From NCBI RefSeq assembly GCF_014489535.1, contig NZ_CP060783.1:124001-188000 (forward strand): a stretch of DNA of 64,000 nucleotides. Reading direction: 5' to 3'. A model generated the notes under the pieces. The model saw nothing but the letters and a program-made list of their open reading frames with translations, was not told the origin of the DNA and ran no database searches. This stretch comes from Diaphorobacter aerolatus (GTDB lineage Bacteria; Pseudomonadota; Gammaproteobacteria; Burkholderiales; Burkholderiaceae_C). This document shows, in pieces, positions 40,587 to 51,795 of the stretch. Position 1 is the first letter of the stretch, and each line of letters starts with the position of its first letter. A program made the translations under genes and the position numbers.

Positions 40587-41545
40587 TGCAGGCGTCGACA
40601 CTCGCCCTGAATCCGGTCGACCGCGTGAGCAAGGTGCGCGACTACCTCGTCGATCTGCAGGCGCGGATCACGGGCGCGCTCGAAGCCATCGAGGGGCCGG
40701 TCGAGGCTGGCGGTGGACGCTTTTTGACCGACGCCTGGAACAAGGGCGCCGAGGAGCGGCTGCAAGGCAGCGGTATCACCCGGATCATGGAAGGTGGCCG
40801 CGTGTTCGAGCGTGCGGGCTGCGGCTTCTCGCACGTGCGTGGACCGCAGTTGCCGCCATCGGCCACGCAGCACCGGCCTGAACTGGCCGGAGCGCCGTTC
40901 GAGGCGATGGGCGTGTCGCTGGTATTCCATCCTCGCAATCCCTATGTGCCGACGGTGCACATGAACGTGCGCATGATCGCCGCAGGCAGGCCCGATGCCG
41001 AGCCCGTGTGCTGGTTCGGCGGCGGCATGGATCTCACGCCGTACTACGGGTTTGACGAAGATGCCGTGCACTTTCACAGGGTTTGCCGCGATTCGCTCAC
41101 GCCATACGGTGACGGGCTTTATCCGCGCTTCAAGCAATGGTGCGACGAGTACTTCTGCAACAGGCACCGCAATGAGCAGCGCGGCGTGGGCGGCATCTTC
41201 TTTGATGACTTCTCTGAACCGGGATTCGATCAAAGCCTTGCCATGATGCAAAGCGTGGGCGATGCGTTTCTCGGCGCGTATGAGCCCATCGTCGCACGTC
41301 GCGTGAACACACCTTACGGTGAGCGCGAGCGTGAATTCCAGCTTTACCGCCGAGGTCGCTATGTCGAGTTCAACCTGGTCTGGGATCGCGGCACGCACTT
41401 CGGGTTGCAGTCGGGCGGGCGCAGCGAATCAATTCTGCTGTCGATGCCGCCGCTCGTGAGCTGGTCGTATCAGCGCGAGGACGGCCCCGACTCCGCCGAG
41501 GCTCAATTGACAGCGCATTTTTTGCAGCCGCGTGACTGGGTCTGA
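40586..41545 (+). CDS. hemF: Aerobic coproporphyrinogen III oxidase HemF
   Basis: A 319-residue oxygen-dependent enzyme that makes protoporphyrinogen IX in heme synthesis. Conserved stretches include [56 protein letters not shown] and the C-terminal [20 protein letters not shown]. The ATG overlaps the purD stop. In a denitrifier this aerobic enzyme would normally be backed up by an oxygen-independent HemN, not seen in the window. Confidence 0.96.
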   Translation: MQASTLALNPVDRVSKVRDYLVDLQARITGALEAIEGPVEAGGGRFLTDAWNKGAEERLQGSGITRIMEGGRVFERAGCGFSHVRGPQLPPSATQHRPELAGAPFEAMGVSLVFHPRNPYVPTVHMNVRMIAAGRPDAEPVCWFGGGMDLTPYYGFDEDAVHFHRVCRDSLTPYGDGLYPRFKQWCDEYFCNRHRNEQRGVGGIFFDDFSEPGFDQSLAMMQSVGDAFLGAYEPIVARRVNTPYGEREREFQLYRRGRYVEFNLVWDRGTHFGLQSGGRSESILLSMPPLVSWSYQREDGPDSAEAQLTAHFLQPRDWV

Positions 41546-41727
41546 GAGCCGGTTGGCGCGATTGCCTATAATTTTTCAGCGGATGGCGACTGCAAGGCAG
41601 CGCTCATCCATCCCTTTTGTTTTGAGAGTTTCCACCGCTTGCGGGAGCAGCAGTCCTACTGCCCGAAACCGCGCGAGCGCGTTATATTGAAAACTTCATC
41701 TTCCTTTCATTGATTGAAGACCGACTG
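41546..41727. other. Gap between hemF and rsfS with promoter-like and hairpin elements
   Basis: A 182-base gap. It contains a TATAAT at 41567-41572 and a second TATATT near 41683-41688. Between them are two possible hairpins (GGATGG with CCATCC near 41582-41615, and GCAGT with ACTGC near 41650-41665). It could hold the rsfS promoter, a long leader or a small RNA. In related genomes I would expect nadD here, and no nadD coding sequence is present. Confidence 0.45.
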
Positions 41728-42471
41728 ATGACTACTTCCCCCAAATCGGAATCCGCCGCCAAAAAAGACGTTACCAAGCTCCAGCGCGCCATCGTGGATG
41801 GACTGGAGGACGTCAAGGCGGTTGACATCCAGGTCTTCAACACCGAAGCGCTTTCGCCGCTTTTCGAACGTGTGATCGTCGCGACCGGCAACTCGAATCG
41901 CCAGACCAAGGCGCTGGCCGCCAGCGTGCGCGACGCTGTCAAGGAAGCGGGCTTCAGCAAGCCGCGCATCGAAGGCGAAGACAACGGCGAATGGATCATC
42001 GTGGATTGCGGTCAGGCCGTGGCGCACATCATGCAGCCCGCCATTCGCCAGTACTACCGCCTTGAGGAAATCTGGGGCGACACGCCCGTGCGCCTGAAGC
42101 TCGGCGCTGCCAAGCCGCGCCGCGTGACGGCATCGGAAGATGCGAGTGCCGAGGGCGGCAAGAAGAAGCCTGCTGCGAAAAAGACTGCGGCTCGCAAGCC
42201 GTCAGCCGCAGCCAAGCCCGCTGCCGCCGCTGCAAAGAAGCCAGCCGCCAAGTCTGCGGCCAAGCCCGTGGCGGCCAAAAAAGCCGCGCCGCCCGCCAAG
42301 TCGACAGTCGGCCGCAAGAGCGCAACAAGCGCAAAGCCAGCCGCCAAGAAGGCTGTGGTGAAGACCGTGGTGGTGAACAAGCCCACGAACACCAAGAAGG
42401 CTTCGCCTGCGGCCAAGAAGCCTGCCGCCAAGAAGGCTCCGGCCCGCAAGGCACCTGCGCGCAAGGCTTGA
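41728..42471 (+). CDS. rsfS: Ribosomal silencing factor RsfS with a long histone-H1-like tail
   Basis: Residues about 15-125 are the RsfS/Iojap domain, which binds ribosomal protein L14 and blocks subunit joining in starvation (TKLQRAIVDGLEDVKAVDIQ, then GEDNGEWIIVDCGQAVAHIM and YYRLEEIWGDTPVRL). Residues about 133-247 are an Ala/Lys/Pro-rich tail with repeated AAKKPAAK-type units, like histone H1-like DNA-binding tails. Typical RsfS proteins end near 105-130 residues. The start at 41728 is preferred to an in-frame ATG at 41710. Confidence 0.92.
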   Translation: MTTSPKSESAAKKDVTKLQRAIVDGLEDVKAVDIQVFNTEALSPLFERVIVATGNSNRQTKALAASVRDAVKEAGFSKPRIEGEDNGEWIIVDCGQAVAHIMQPAIRQYYRLEEIWGDTPVRLKLGAAKPRRVTASEDASAEGGKKKPAAKKTAARKPSAAAKPAAAAAKKPAAKSAAKPVAAKKAAPPAKSTVGRKSATSAKPAAKKAVVKTVVVNKPTNTKKASPAAKKPAAKKAPARKAPARKA

Positions 42472-42497
42472 TGAGCGCGTTTTGGATGCGTTGAACA

Positions 42498-42541
42498 AAA
42501 AAGAGGTTCTGCTGCTGTGAACGCGGCAGGCCTCTTTCGCT
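42498..42541 (+). terminator. Probable terminator after rsfS
   Basis: An AAAGAGG arm pairs with CCTCTTT (42531-42537), with inner CTGC/GCAG pairing, and a T-rich tail follows. It lies between rsfS and rlmH. Confidence 0.5.
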
Positions 42542-42560
42542 TTTCGAAGGCAGGGCAGGA

Positions 42561-43028
42561 ATGAAGATTTTGATCGTCGCCGTGGGACAGCGTGTACCCG
42601 ATTGGGCACAGACGGCCTACGACGACTACGCCAAACGCTTTCCGCACGAAATCAAGGTGGAGCTCAAGGCGGTGAAGACCGAGCCACGCGGCTCGAAATC
42701 ACTGGAGACGCTGTACGCCGCCGAGCGCGATCGCATCGAGGCGGCCATTGGGCGCGGAATGCGCATCGTGGTGCTCGACGAGCGCGGTGCCAACCTCACG
42801 ACGAAGGCTTTGGCCCAACGCCTGAAGGACTGGCAATTGGGTGGTGACGACGTGGCGCTGGTGATTGGCGGCCCGGATGGGCTCGATCCCGCATTCAAAC
42901 AGGCAGCGCATGAAAAGATTCGCCTGTCCGATCTGACCTTGCCGCACGCGATGGTGCGCGTGTTGCTCATCGAGCAGTTGTACCGTGCCTGGTCGGTCAA
43001 CGCCGGTCATCCCTATCATCGCGAGTAA
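42561..43028 (+). CDS. rlmH: 23S rRNA (pseudouridine1915-N3)-methyltransferase RlmH
   Basis: A 155-residue SPOUT-class methyltransferase acting on the 70S ribosome at helix 69. The N-terminus [20 protein letters not shown], the SAM-binding knot [19 protein letters not shown] and the C-terminal [20 protein letters not shown] are family hallmarks. Intact, and in the usual position between rsfS and maf. Confidence 0.96.
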   Translation: MKILIVAVGQRVPDWAQTAYDDYAKRFPHEIKVELKAVKTEPRGSKSLETLYAAERDRIEAAIGRGMRIVVLDERGANLTTKALAQRLKDWQLGGDDVALVIGGPDGLDPAFKQAAHEKIRLSDLTLPHAMVRVLLIEQLYRAWSVNAGHPYHRE

Positions 43029-43083
43029 GAGTCGTCGCTCCGAATACCCCTCACGTTTTTCACTCGCGTTTTTCTTTTTTGCC

Positions 43084-43700
43084 ATGCCCGCCTTCATTTA
43101 TCTCGCGTCCCAGAGTCCTCGTCGCCGTCAGTTGCTCGAGCAGCTTGGTGTCCGCCATTCATTGCTGTTGCCCAACGAAGGCGATGATCAACAGGAAGAC
43201 GCCGAGGCCATCGAAGCAGTTCTGCCCGGAGAATTGCCTCTTGACTATGTGGAGCGCGTGACCGGTCTGAAGCTCGACGCGGCCGTGGCGCGCTTGGAGC
43301 GCCGCGGGCTTGCGCAGGCGCCGATTCTTTGTTCCGACACGACCGTGGCTCTGGGCCGCAGGATCTACGGCAAACCGGACGACGCCGCCGACGCCAGGCG
43401 CATGCTCGGCGAGCTGTCCGGCAATGAACACCGCGTGCTGACCGCCGTGGCGCTGCAGGTGGGCAACAAGCGGCTGACAGCGTTGTCGGAATCTCGCGTG
43501 CGATTCGCCGTGATGACGCAGGCGCAGATCGATGCCTACGTGGCGAGCGGCGAGCCCATGGGCAAGGCCGGCGCCTACGGCATTCAGGGCCTGTGGCGCA
43601 GTACGTGTCCCATTTGAATGGCAGCTACACCGGGATCATGGGACTGCCGCTCCATGAAACCGCGCAGTTGCTGCGCGCTGCGGGTGTGCTGGCGATCTGA
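43084..43700 (+). CDS. maf: Maf-family nucleotide pyrophosphatase (frameshifted near the C-terminus)
   Basis: A Maf protein, a pyrophosphatase that removes non-canonical nucleotides. The N-terminal signature FIYLASQSPRRRQLLEQLGV and the catalytic-site region ILCSDTTVALGRRIYGKP are clear. A missing G near 43592 (CTG(G)TGGCGCAG) breaks the frame after GAYGIQGL. Restored, it continues VAQYVSHLNGSYTGIMGLPL to the stop at 43700, about 205 residues. In relatives rng follows directly. Here the nir/nor island intervenes. Confidence 0.93.
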
Positions 43701-43714
43701 TATTTGGGAATTGC

Positions 43715-44466
43715 TTACTGCAACGTGTGATTCGCGAGCCGCGTGGCGTCGGGAATATGGATGTCGCGCTTGTCCATGCGAATCAGGCCCTCGGCTTCGA
43801 GTTCATGCAGCACGCGTGAAAAGTATTCGGGCGTGATCGACAGCCGCGAGGCAATCGTGGCCTTGCTCACCGGCAGCGAGATGTTCAACGTGCGCGTTGC
43901 GTTGGCACCTGGCTGGGTGCCGCAGCCGTTGCTTGACAGTGCCATGGCGGCGGCGTCTTCTGCATCTTCTGGCAGGGAATTGAGCAGGTAGCCAATCACG
44001 CGCTGCATGCCGCTGTGCAGTGAGTAGGCCTGCACGTCGTGCACCAGCCCATGCAAACGGCGCGAAATTCCGGCGAGCATGCGCATGGCAAAACGCGGAT
44101 CGCTTTCAATTTCGCGCACCACGGCGGCTTTGCCAACGCTCAGCATCAGCGAATCTGCCAATGCCTGTGCGTTCACGATGTAGGGCTTGTCGGTGAACAT
44201 CAAGGCCTCGGCGAAGGTGATGCCCGGACCGGCGAGTTCGATGATCTTTTCCTGACCTGCGGGCGAGAGCGCGAACAGTTTGATCTGACCGCTCACCGTG
44301 ACGTGAAACTCCTCGCAAGGCGTGCCGACGCGAAAAACAGTATCGCCCGGGAAAATCGGCGCAGGCGGCAGCCCGTGGCAAGGCGCTGCAATTCCGCGCT
44401 GGTCATTTCCTGAAACAGGGGAAGCGCTGCCAGATATCGCGGGATATCGAAGTTCTTGGTATCCAT
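43715..44466 (-). CDS. Crp/Fnr-family regulator, probably Dnr/NnrR-type nitric oxide sensor (frameshifted)
   Basis: A protein of about 250 residues with a cNMP-type effector domain (ALPLFQEMTSAELQRLATGC, then FRVGTPCEEFHVTVSGQIKL) and a C-terminal winged helix (VSKATIASRLSITPEYFSRV). A missing C near 44347 splits the N-terminal part. It lacks the N-terminal cysteine cluster of true FNR, which, with its place beside nor and nir genes, suggests a Dnr/NnrR-type NO-responsive activator. It is the last gene of the minus-strand island. The assignment of the signal is inference. Confidence 0.82.
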
Positions 44467-44559
44467 GTCGGCATTTCTTGAGTTTGGCACCGGATTAGAG
44501 TTTCTTGCGCTCGCGCCTGACGTGACTTGAAGCAAGGGTTCCCATTCGCGGGGCAAAGT

Positions 44560-46408
44560 TTATGGGCGGGTCAATTCCGCATACAGGCGTGCAAGTCGGT
44601 GATTGAGCTCCTGTGGTCGATGGATCAATGTGTAGCTGTGCGAGCCAAAGAGATAGGGCAGGTAGTCATGTGCCGTCGCATCGATGGTCACGCAGAATGG
44701 CGTCAATCCGGTGCTTCGGGCCTCGTGGATCGCGTGGCGCGTGTCCTCCAAGCCATAGCGGCCTTCGTAGATGTCGAGATCATTGGGCTTGCCGTCGGTG
44801 AGGATCAACAGCAGCCGCTGCCGCTCCGGCCGCCCGGCAAGGCGTTGCGTGGCATGGCGGATTGCCGCGCCCATGCGCGTGTAGAAGCCGGGCTTGATGG
44901 CCTGCACGCGCGCCTGGCTCAGCGGGCCCCAGCGCTCCTCAAAGCCCTTGAGAAACTGGATGCGCACATGGTGGCGGCGCACCGACGAAAAGCCGAGCAT
45001 CTCGAACGCATCACCGCTGGCGCTCAGGGCCTCGCCAAACACCTGCAGCGAATCGCGGATCAGATCGATCACGCGCGCGTCGGGCGTTGCGTAAGCGTCG
45101 GTCGATTGTGAGAGATCCGCCAGCACCAGACTGGCGAGGCTGTGGTGGCTGCGGCGGCGTTGAATGTAGATCGGCGGTGTCGCGCTTGGAGGCGCCTTGA
45201 GGGCGCCGCAACGCGTCTCGACCTCGTGGCGAACCCAGCCGTCGAGGTCAATTTCATCGCCGTCGGTGCAGCCGCGAAGGCGCTGGGTGCCTGGCGAGCC
45301 AGATCCAGATGCCTGCGCATGCGCCGCGAAATCGCGCGCAGGCGTGCGTCAGGCGGGTATGGCCGCGCTTCTTTGCTCACCACCAGCTGCACGGCGCAGT
45401 GATCTGCCAGCAACCTGCCTTGCCGCCAATCCCATTCGGGAAACTTCATGCCATTGCCGAGTGGCTGGTCGTCGTGGGCGGCGCTGGGCAGATCAAGATC
45501 GAACTTCACGCGCGAGGCGATGGAACTGCCGTCATTCGCGATGGCGATTTCGTCCATGTCGTTGGCCGCTTCAAGCTGCTTGCCATCGTCTTCATCATCG
45601 TCCGCCCGGTTGACCTTGGTGAATTCTGCCCACGAAAGAATCGATTCGGCGCGAAAGAACATGACCAGCGGCGCGCCATTGCGTTCGTCTTCAACGCGTT
45701 TTGCGGCACGCCGACAGGCATCGTGCATTGCCTGTCGGGAAGAAGGACTTTCGGGTTGAGTCTGTGACTGGCGGGTGGCTGGCGAGTCGGTGCCTTCGCC
45801 GCGTTCGGGCAATACCAACCACATCCACACCGGGGCGACATCCTGTGGTGTCAGGGCCCGGCCCGTGGTCGAGACGAGCTGATCGCGCAAGGCAAGCTGT
45901 AGCGCAAGCTCGGCCCTGGCCTGGTTACCACGCAGGGTAGAGAGTTTGGGGCGCTCGGCCAATTGCGCATCCAGCAGTCGTCCATGGGCCGTGCGAAGAC
46001 CGGGAAAGCGGCGTAGCGCGCGGGCGCTCGCGAGCATGTTGCAGTTCAGCCAGTCGGTCCCGGGCCGAAAGCACGCAGCCAGCGCGGCCAGCCACAGATA
46101 GAGCGCGCGGTTGAGTTCCGATTCTTCGAACAGGCTGATCTGCGCGGGCAGGGCAAGCGTGTCCTGTTGCCAGATGCCCAACTGCGCGCTGCTGGCGCTG
46201 CCCGCCACGAACTGCAGCAGTGTGCGCGGCCCCCCGTGCGTGTGCGCCCGGCCTGCGCGATGCGTGTTCCCGAGTCGCCGCCACCGGCACGAAACAGCAA
46301 GCCGATGGTGCGCTGCATGTCGCTGAGACGCACGGCGGCGTGCGGTGCGCGCGGCTCGGCCACGCTGGTGATAAAGCGGTGCCATTGGCGTCCAACCCAT
46401 TCTTCCAT
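44560..46408 (-). CDS. norD: Nitric oxide reductase activation protein NorD (frameshifted in this sequence)
   Basis: A VWA-domain protein of about 616 residues needed, with the ATPase NorQ, to make NorCB active. The N-terminus is MEEWVGRQWHRFITSVAEPR. The C-terminal VWA domain has its metal-site motif in SLVLADLSQSTDAYATPDAR and continues LLLILTDGKPNDLDIYEGRY. Missing bases near 46232 (G/C run) and 45291 split it into three frames. It follows norQ by 28 bases. Confidence 0.9.
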
Positions 46409-46436
46409 CGTGCGGCTTTGCTCCGTCGTCCGCCGT

Positions 46437-47279
46437 TCAATCCGCCATCACCGCGGTCACCAGCGTTGACAGGGCTTGGACGGTTTCGGCGTCGTCGGTG
46501 AGCGCATCGACGATGGCCGCGTGGCAGGCCTTGGCAAGCGGCACGCCGCTCGCAGCAAGGCGCGCGGACATCACCAGCAGACGCGTGCTGACGGTTTCCT
46601 CGAGATCCTGTTCCGTCAGGCGACGCAGGGCCTGCGCGAGCGCGATGAGCTGGTCGGCGCTGCGCGCGTCCACGCCCGATTCGCGCAGCAGGATTTCTCG
46701 CTCCACATGAGCCTGCGGGTAGTCGAATTGCAGCGCCACGAAGCGCTGGCGCGTGCTGGGCTTGAGGCCTTTGAGCACGTTCTGGTAGCCGGGGTTGTAG
46801 CTGACCACCAACATGAAGCCGTCGGCCGCGTGCAGCTCTTCGCCGGTGCGTTCGATGGGCAGCACGCGCCGGTCGTCGGCCAGCGGGTGCAGCACGACGG
46901 TGGTGTCCTTGCGGGCCTCGACAACTTCGTCGAGATAGCAGATCGCGCCGCGCCGCACGGCGCGCGTCAATGGTCCGTCGGACCAACGCGTGCCACCGTC
47001 GCTGATCAGATGTCGGCCCACAAGGTCGGCCGCGCTGAGGTCGTCGTGGCAGCTCACCGTGACGAGTTCGCGTCCGAGGCGAGCGGCCATGTGTTCGACG
47101 AAGCGGGTCTTGCCGCAACCCGTCGGCCCTTTGATGAGTACCGGCAGCCGTTGCCGGAACGCGTGCTCGAACAATAGGCATTCGTCGCCCGATTCCGCGT
47201 AGTACGGCGGAGCAGGTGCGCACAGAGGTTGAGCCACGCCGTGAAGTGGCGGCAGGTGCATTGTTTCGCTGTGGTCCAT
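46437..47279 (-). CDS. norQ: Nitric oxide reductase activation ATPase NorQ
   Basis: A 280-residue MoxR-type AAA+ ATPase that acts with NorD in inserting non-heme iron into NorB. Walker A is VLIKGPTGCGKTRFVEHMAA at about residues 47-66, Walker B is GAICYLDEVVEARKDTTVVL, and sensor 1 is FMLVVSYNPGYQNVLKGLK. Intact frame. It lies 19 bases after the restored norB stop. Confidence 0.94.
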   Translation of the reverse strand: MDHSETMHLPPLHGVAQPLCAPAPPYYAESGDECLLFEHAFRQRLPVLIKGPTGCGKTRFVEHMAARLGRELVTVSCHDDLSAADLVGRHLISDGGTRWSDGPLTRAVRRGAICYLDEVVEARKDTTVVLHPLADDRRVLPIERTGEELHAADGFMLVVSYNPGYQNVLKGLKPSTRQRFVALQFDYPQAHVEREILLRESGVDARSADQLIALAQALRRLTEQDLEETVSTRLLVMSARLAASGVPLAKACHAAIVDALTDDAETVQALSTLVTAVMAD

Positions 47280-47298
47280 GATCGTGGCTCCTCTGGCG

Positions 47299-48754
<1,456 letters not shown>

Positions 48755-49189
48755 TCAACCTTCGATGTTGGGCGGCCAGTTTTCGGTGTTGATCTCGCCG
48801 GTCCATTTGAGGAATTCGACGAGATCACTGGTCTGTTGCTCGGTCAGGTTGAATTGCGGCATCTGTCTGCGGCCCGGTGAATGCGAAGGCATGGCGCTCA
48901 TCCACGCCTTGATGAAGTCGGGCCCGCGGCGCTTGTAGACGTTGCCGAGTTCGGGGGCGAAATACGCACCTTCTCCGAGCAGCGTGTGGCAGCCGATGCA
49001 GTTGCGGGTCTCCCAGATCTTCTTGCCGGCCACGACGGCTGGCGTGATCTCGTGCGCATGGGAGCGCTCGGGGATGCGGCGTTCGCTGTCGAAAATCATC
49101 GCTGCGAAGAGCAGCGCGAAAAATGCGGTTCCGCCGTAGAACATGTTGCGGGCCATCTGTTTGGTGAACCCGCTGGTTTTCTGGCTCAT
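48755..49189 (-). CDS. norC: Nitric oxide reductase cytochrome c subunit NorC
   Basis: A 144-residue membrane-anchored monoheme cytochrome c that donates electrons to NorB. The anchor is NMFYGGTAFFALLFAAMIFD and the heme motif is RNCIGCHTLLGEG at about residues 61-73. The methionine ligand is in RRQMPQFNLTEQ. The start at 49189 gives the usual N-terminus, although the frame stays open upstream. It is 15 bases before norB. Confidence 0.95.
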   Translation of the reverse strand: MSQKTSGFTKQMARNMFYGGTAFFALLFAAMIFDSERRIPERSHAHEITPAVVAGKKIWETRNCIGCHTLLGEGAYFAPELGNVYKRRGPDFIKAWMSAMPSHSPGRRQMPQFNLTEQQTSDLVEFLKWTGEINTENWPPNIEG

Positions 49190-49257
49190 AGGTAGCCCTC
49201 CATCGATCCTGAGGGCTTGATGGTCGTTTTCCTGCCTGGCTTTGTAATTGAACCCGT

Positions 49258-49545
49258 TCAAGAAATGAAGCGGGTCAAAAAAATGATAAGCAAAACCGTG
49301 GCGAGCCAGCCCAGCACGGCGCGCCGCCACAACCTGGGTGCCTGGAGCAACTCCATGAAGTCGAGCGCGATCACGACGCCCTTGAGCGCCGAGAGCGCGA
49401 GCACGATACCGGTAGACACAAGACCCAAACGCAACGCGGCGGGGTCTTCTGCGAGCCACCATGAACTCAACGTGGTGATGATCAAAATCGCCCATGCCAG
49501 ATGGATGCGGCGGGTTGCATTGGCGTGTTCGTTACGGAGTGGCAT
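49258..49545 (-). CDS. norF: Cytochrome oxidase subunit IV-like protein (NorF-type)
   Basis: A 95-residue membrane protein with three hydrophobic segments (IHLAWAILIITTLSSWWLAE, LGLVSTGIVLALSALKGVVI, VLGWLATVLLIIFLTRFI). It fits the short COX4-like/NorF proteins that accompany norE. It lies 6 bases after norE and 68 bases before norC. NorEF improve NO reductase activity in some denitrifiers. The exact role here is not shown by sequence. Confidence 0.8.
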   Translation of the reverse strand: MPLRNEHANATRRIHLAWAILIITTLSSWWLAEDPAALRLGLVSTGIVLALSALKGVVIALDFMELLQAPRLWRRAVLGWLATVLLIIFLTRFIS

Positions 49546-49551
49546 GCGGAT

Positions 49552-50097
49552 TCAGACCAGGAGGTAGACGAGCGGAAACAGCACGATCCACAGCAGATCG
49601 ACCATGTGCCAGAACACGCAGCCGGATTCGAGCGCATTGCAATCCTGGGCGTTGTAGCGGCCCCGGGATACCGGGTGCAGCAACAATGCGAAGATCACAC
49701 AGCCCGCGACGACGTGCATGAAGTGAAACCCGGTGAGAATCGTCCAGAGCATGTAGAAATCGTTGCTCGCAAAATCGACGCCCGCTTGCCATTTGTCCAT
49801 GTATTCGCGGGACTTGAAAAACAGGAATCCCAGGCCCAGCAATAACGCCGCGCCAAGCCAATGCGTGGCCGCGCGGTGTCGACCCGCGCGCACATTGGCA
49901 AGCGTGTGGGCGGCGCAGGCGCTTGCGCTGATCAGCAGCAGGGTATTGATCGCTCCCACCGTCTGGTCGAGGCTTGCCTGACCAACGGCGAATACCACGG
50001 GCTGCATCAGCTTGGTGAACGCGAAGGCCAGAAACAACAAACCAAAAGTAGCTAGCTCCAGTCCCACGAAGAACCACACCACGAGATCGCCCGGCAA
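49552..50097 (-). CDS. norE: Cytochrome oxidase subunit III-like protein NorE
   Basis: A five-helix membrane protein of at least 181 residues in the subunit III family. Visible motifs are LPGDLVVWFFVGLELATFGL at the N-terminus and WTILTGFHFMHVVAGCVIFA near the end. The listed start is a TTG at 50097. The upstream codons still read like NorE (RNPEEPPSRLPGD), so the true start probably lies 30-60 bases further up, overlapping or touching the nirN stop at 50153. No ATG is visible there. Confidence 0.85.
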   Translation of the reverse strand: MPGDLVVWFFVGLELATFGLLFLAFAFTKLMQPVVFAVGQASLDQTVGAINTLLLISASACAAHTLANVRAGRHRAATHWLGAALLLGLGFLFFKSREYMDKWQAGVDFASNDFYMLWTILTGFHFMHVVAGCVIFALLLHPVSRGRYNAQDCNALESGCVFWHMVDLLWIVLFPLVYLLV

Positions 50098-50152
50098 GCG
50101 GCTGGGCGGTTCCTCGGGATTGCGGACGCGCGTTTTTTCAGGGGCGCACGAC

Positions 50153-51795
50153 TCAATGCGAGGTTCCTTCGCTGCGCATGATCTTGTTCCACACGTTGTA
50201 TTTGCCGACCGGTTTGCTCATGGGCAGGCGCTTGATTTCCTTGAAATTGCTCGCGTCATAGACGATCACCGCTCCGTCCATTTCCCAGAGACTCGCGAGC
50301 GCGTATTTGCCATCGCGCGTGAACTCGACGTGGGCGAGCGTCTTGCCGGGCTCCTTCACCTGTGCGACCACCTCGAGCGAGCGCTTGTCGATGATGGTGA
50401 GCGTGTCCTTGGCGCTCTTGCTCATCATCGAATCGGTCCATGCGTAGGGCGTGTTTTCATGGCTTCGCATGAAGAAGCCTGGCCCCGGCATGTGCAGCGT
50501 GCGCACGGGTTTCCAGTTCTTCATGTCGATCACGTCGACGTCGCCCGTGCCGAGATTGGGGCTCGCCAGAACGGTGGTGCCGTTCCAAGCGAACGTGATG
50601 CCCGAGCCCAGATGCGGCATGCCAGCCAATGGCAGATCGGCGATCTTGCGACGTACATCCAGATTGACGACCTGGGCCGTGGCCTGGTTGTTCCTGCTAC
50701 CGTCGGCCTCGTCCCGTTTGGCGCGTGTGGCACCGAGCACGTGGCGATAACCCTGGTCGAAGAAGAAATCGTCAAGTGGCTCGTCAACCAGCGCGCGGCG
50801 CACGCCCAGATAACCGGGGCGCGCGATGGCCTCGCTCATCTTGTAGTCGTGCACCAGGCCGTCGTGGATGGGTTCGGCCTTGAGGTCGTAGGAGATTTCC
50901 CAGATTTCCGGGATGTCCTTGAATGCCACCACGAAGCTGTTGCGCGGCGCCGCGTCATACACGGCAGACACGCGCGAGCTGGCCTTGCCATCGCGCGTGC
51001 GGGCTTCGTAGGTGCGAACCAGGTTCAGGTCGCCGTCGAACAGGGCCAGCGTGTGCGGCAGGTAGTTTGCTGCCATCACAAAGCGGCCATCGCTGCTCAC
51101 CGCCACGTTGCGCATGTTGAGGCCCGCCCGCACCTCAGCGACCACGCGCAGTCGCCACAGATCGTATTTGGTGATCCAGCCATCGCGCGAGCCAAAAAAA
51201 ACGTAGCGACCATCGGGTGTGAATTTGGGGCCGCCGTGCAGCGCGTAGCGCAAGGCAAAGCGCGTGATGGCCTCGAAGCGATCGCCGTCGAGCAGCGAGA
51301 CATGGTGGTCACCGCCTTCGACCACGACGAACAGGTTCATCGGATCGGCATTCCAGGCCGGTGTGGCGGGCTCATCTCTGGGCGCTGGATGAAAGATGCG
51401 CGATGCGGTGATGTCGGCATCGTTCCAGCGCGGCGGTGTCGCTGAAGGCGTGCGTATCCACGCAGCCAGGGCCTTTATCTCCTGCGGCGAGAGTTGTGCG
51501 GAAAAACCGGGCATCTGTGTGGCGGTGCGCCCGCCTGTGATCACACGCAACACCTCGTTGGGTCGGCTGCGCTCAAGGCTTTCGGGCAGCAGCGCCGGAC
51601 CCATGCCGCCGGTGCGGTCAACACCATGACAGACGGCGCAATGCTGCTGGTAGAGACCGGCTGCATGCGGTTGAAGAGTCCCGTCGTTTGTATCGATCAT
51701 CTGCGCCTGGACCGGCAGGCTGAGCCATGCCACGGCCAGCAGGGAAGCGGCCAATGCGAGCGTCAGCAGCAGGGAGGGCTTGTCGGGTCACGCAT
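50153..51795 (-). CDS. nirN: Heme d1 biosynthesis c-type cytochrome NirN (frameshift at the N-terminus)
   Basis: A paralogue of NirS that catalyses the last step, oxidation of dihydro-heme d1 to heme d1. It has a signal peptide, a heme c motif (YQQHCAVCHGVDRTGG) and an eight-bladed d1-binding propeller (for example GGPKFTPDGRYVFFGSRDGW and VEFTRDGKYALASLWEMDGA). Restoring a C near 51786 joins the ATG at 51795, which overlaps the nirJ stop by 8 bases, to KPSLLLTLALAASLLAVAWL. The restored length is about 547 residues. It is assigned NirN rather than NirS because a clear NirS lies at 56636-58355. Confidence 0.88.

Noticed and set aside
50153-51754. Calling this gene nirS
   Set aside because: It has the same domain layout, but a better NirS with the typical N-terminal extension lies at 56636-58355, and this gene follows nirJ, the usual place of nirN.
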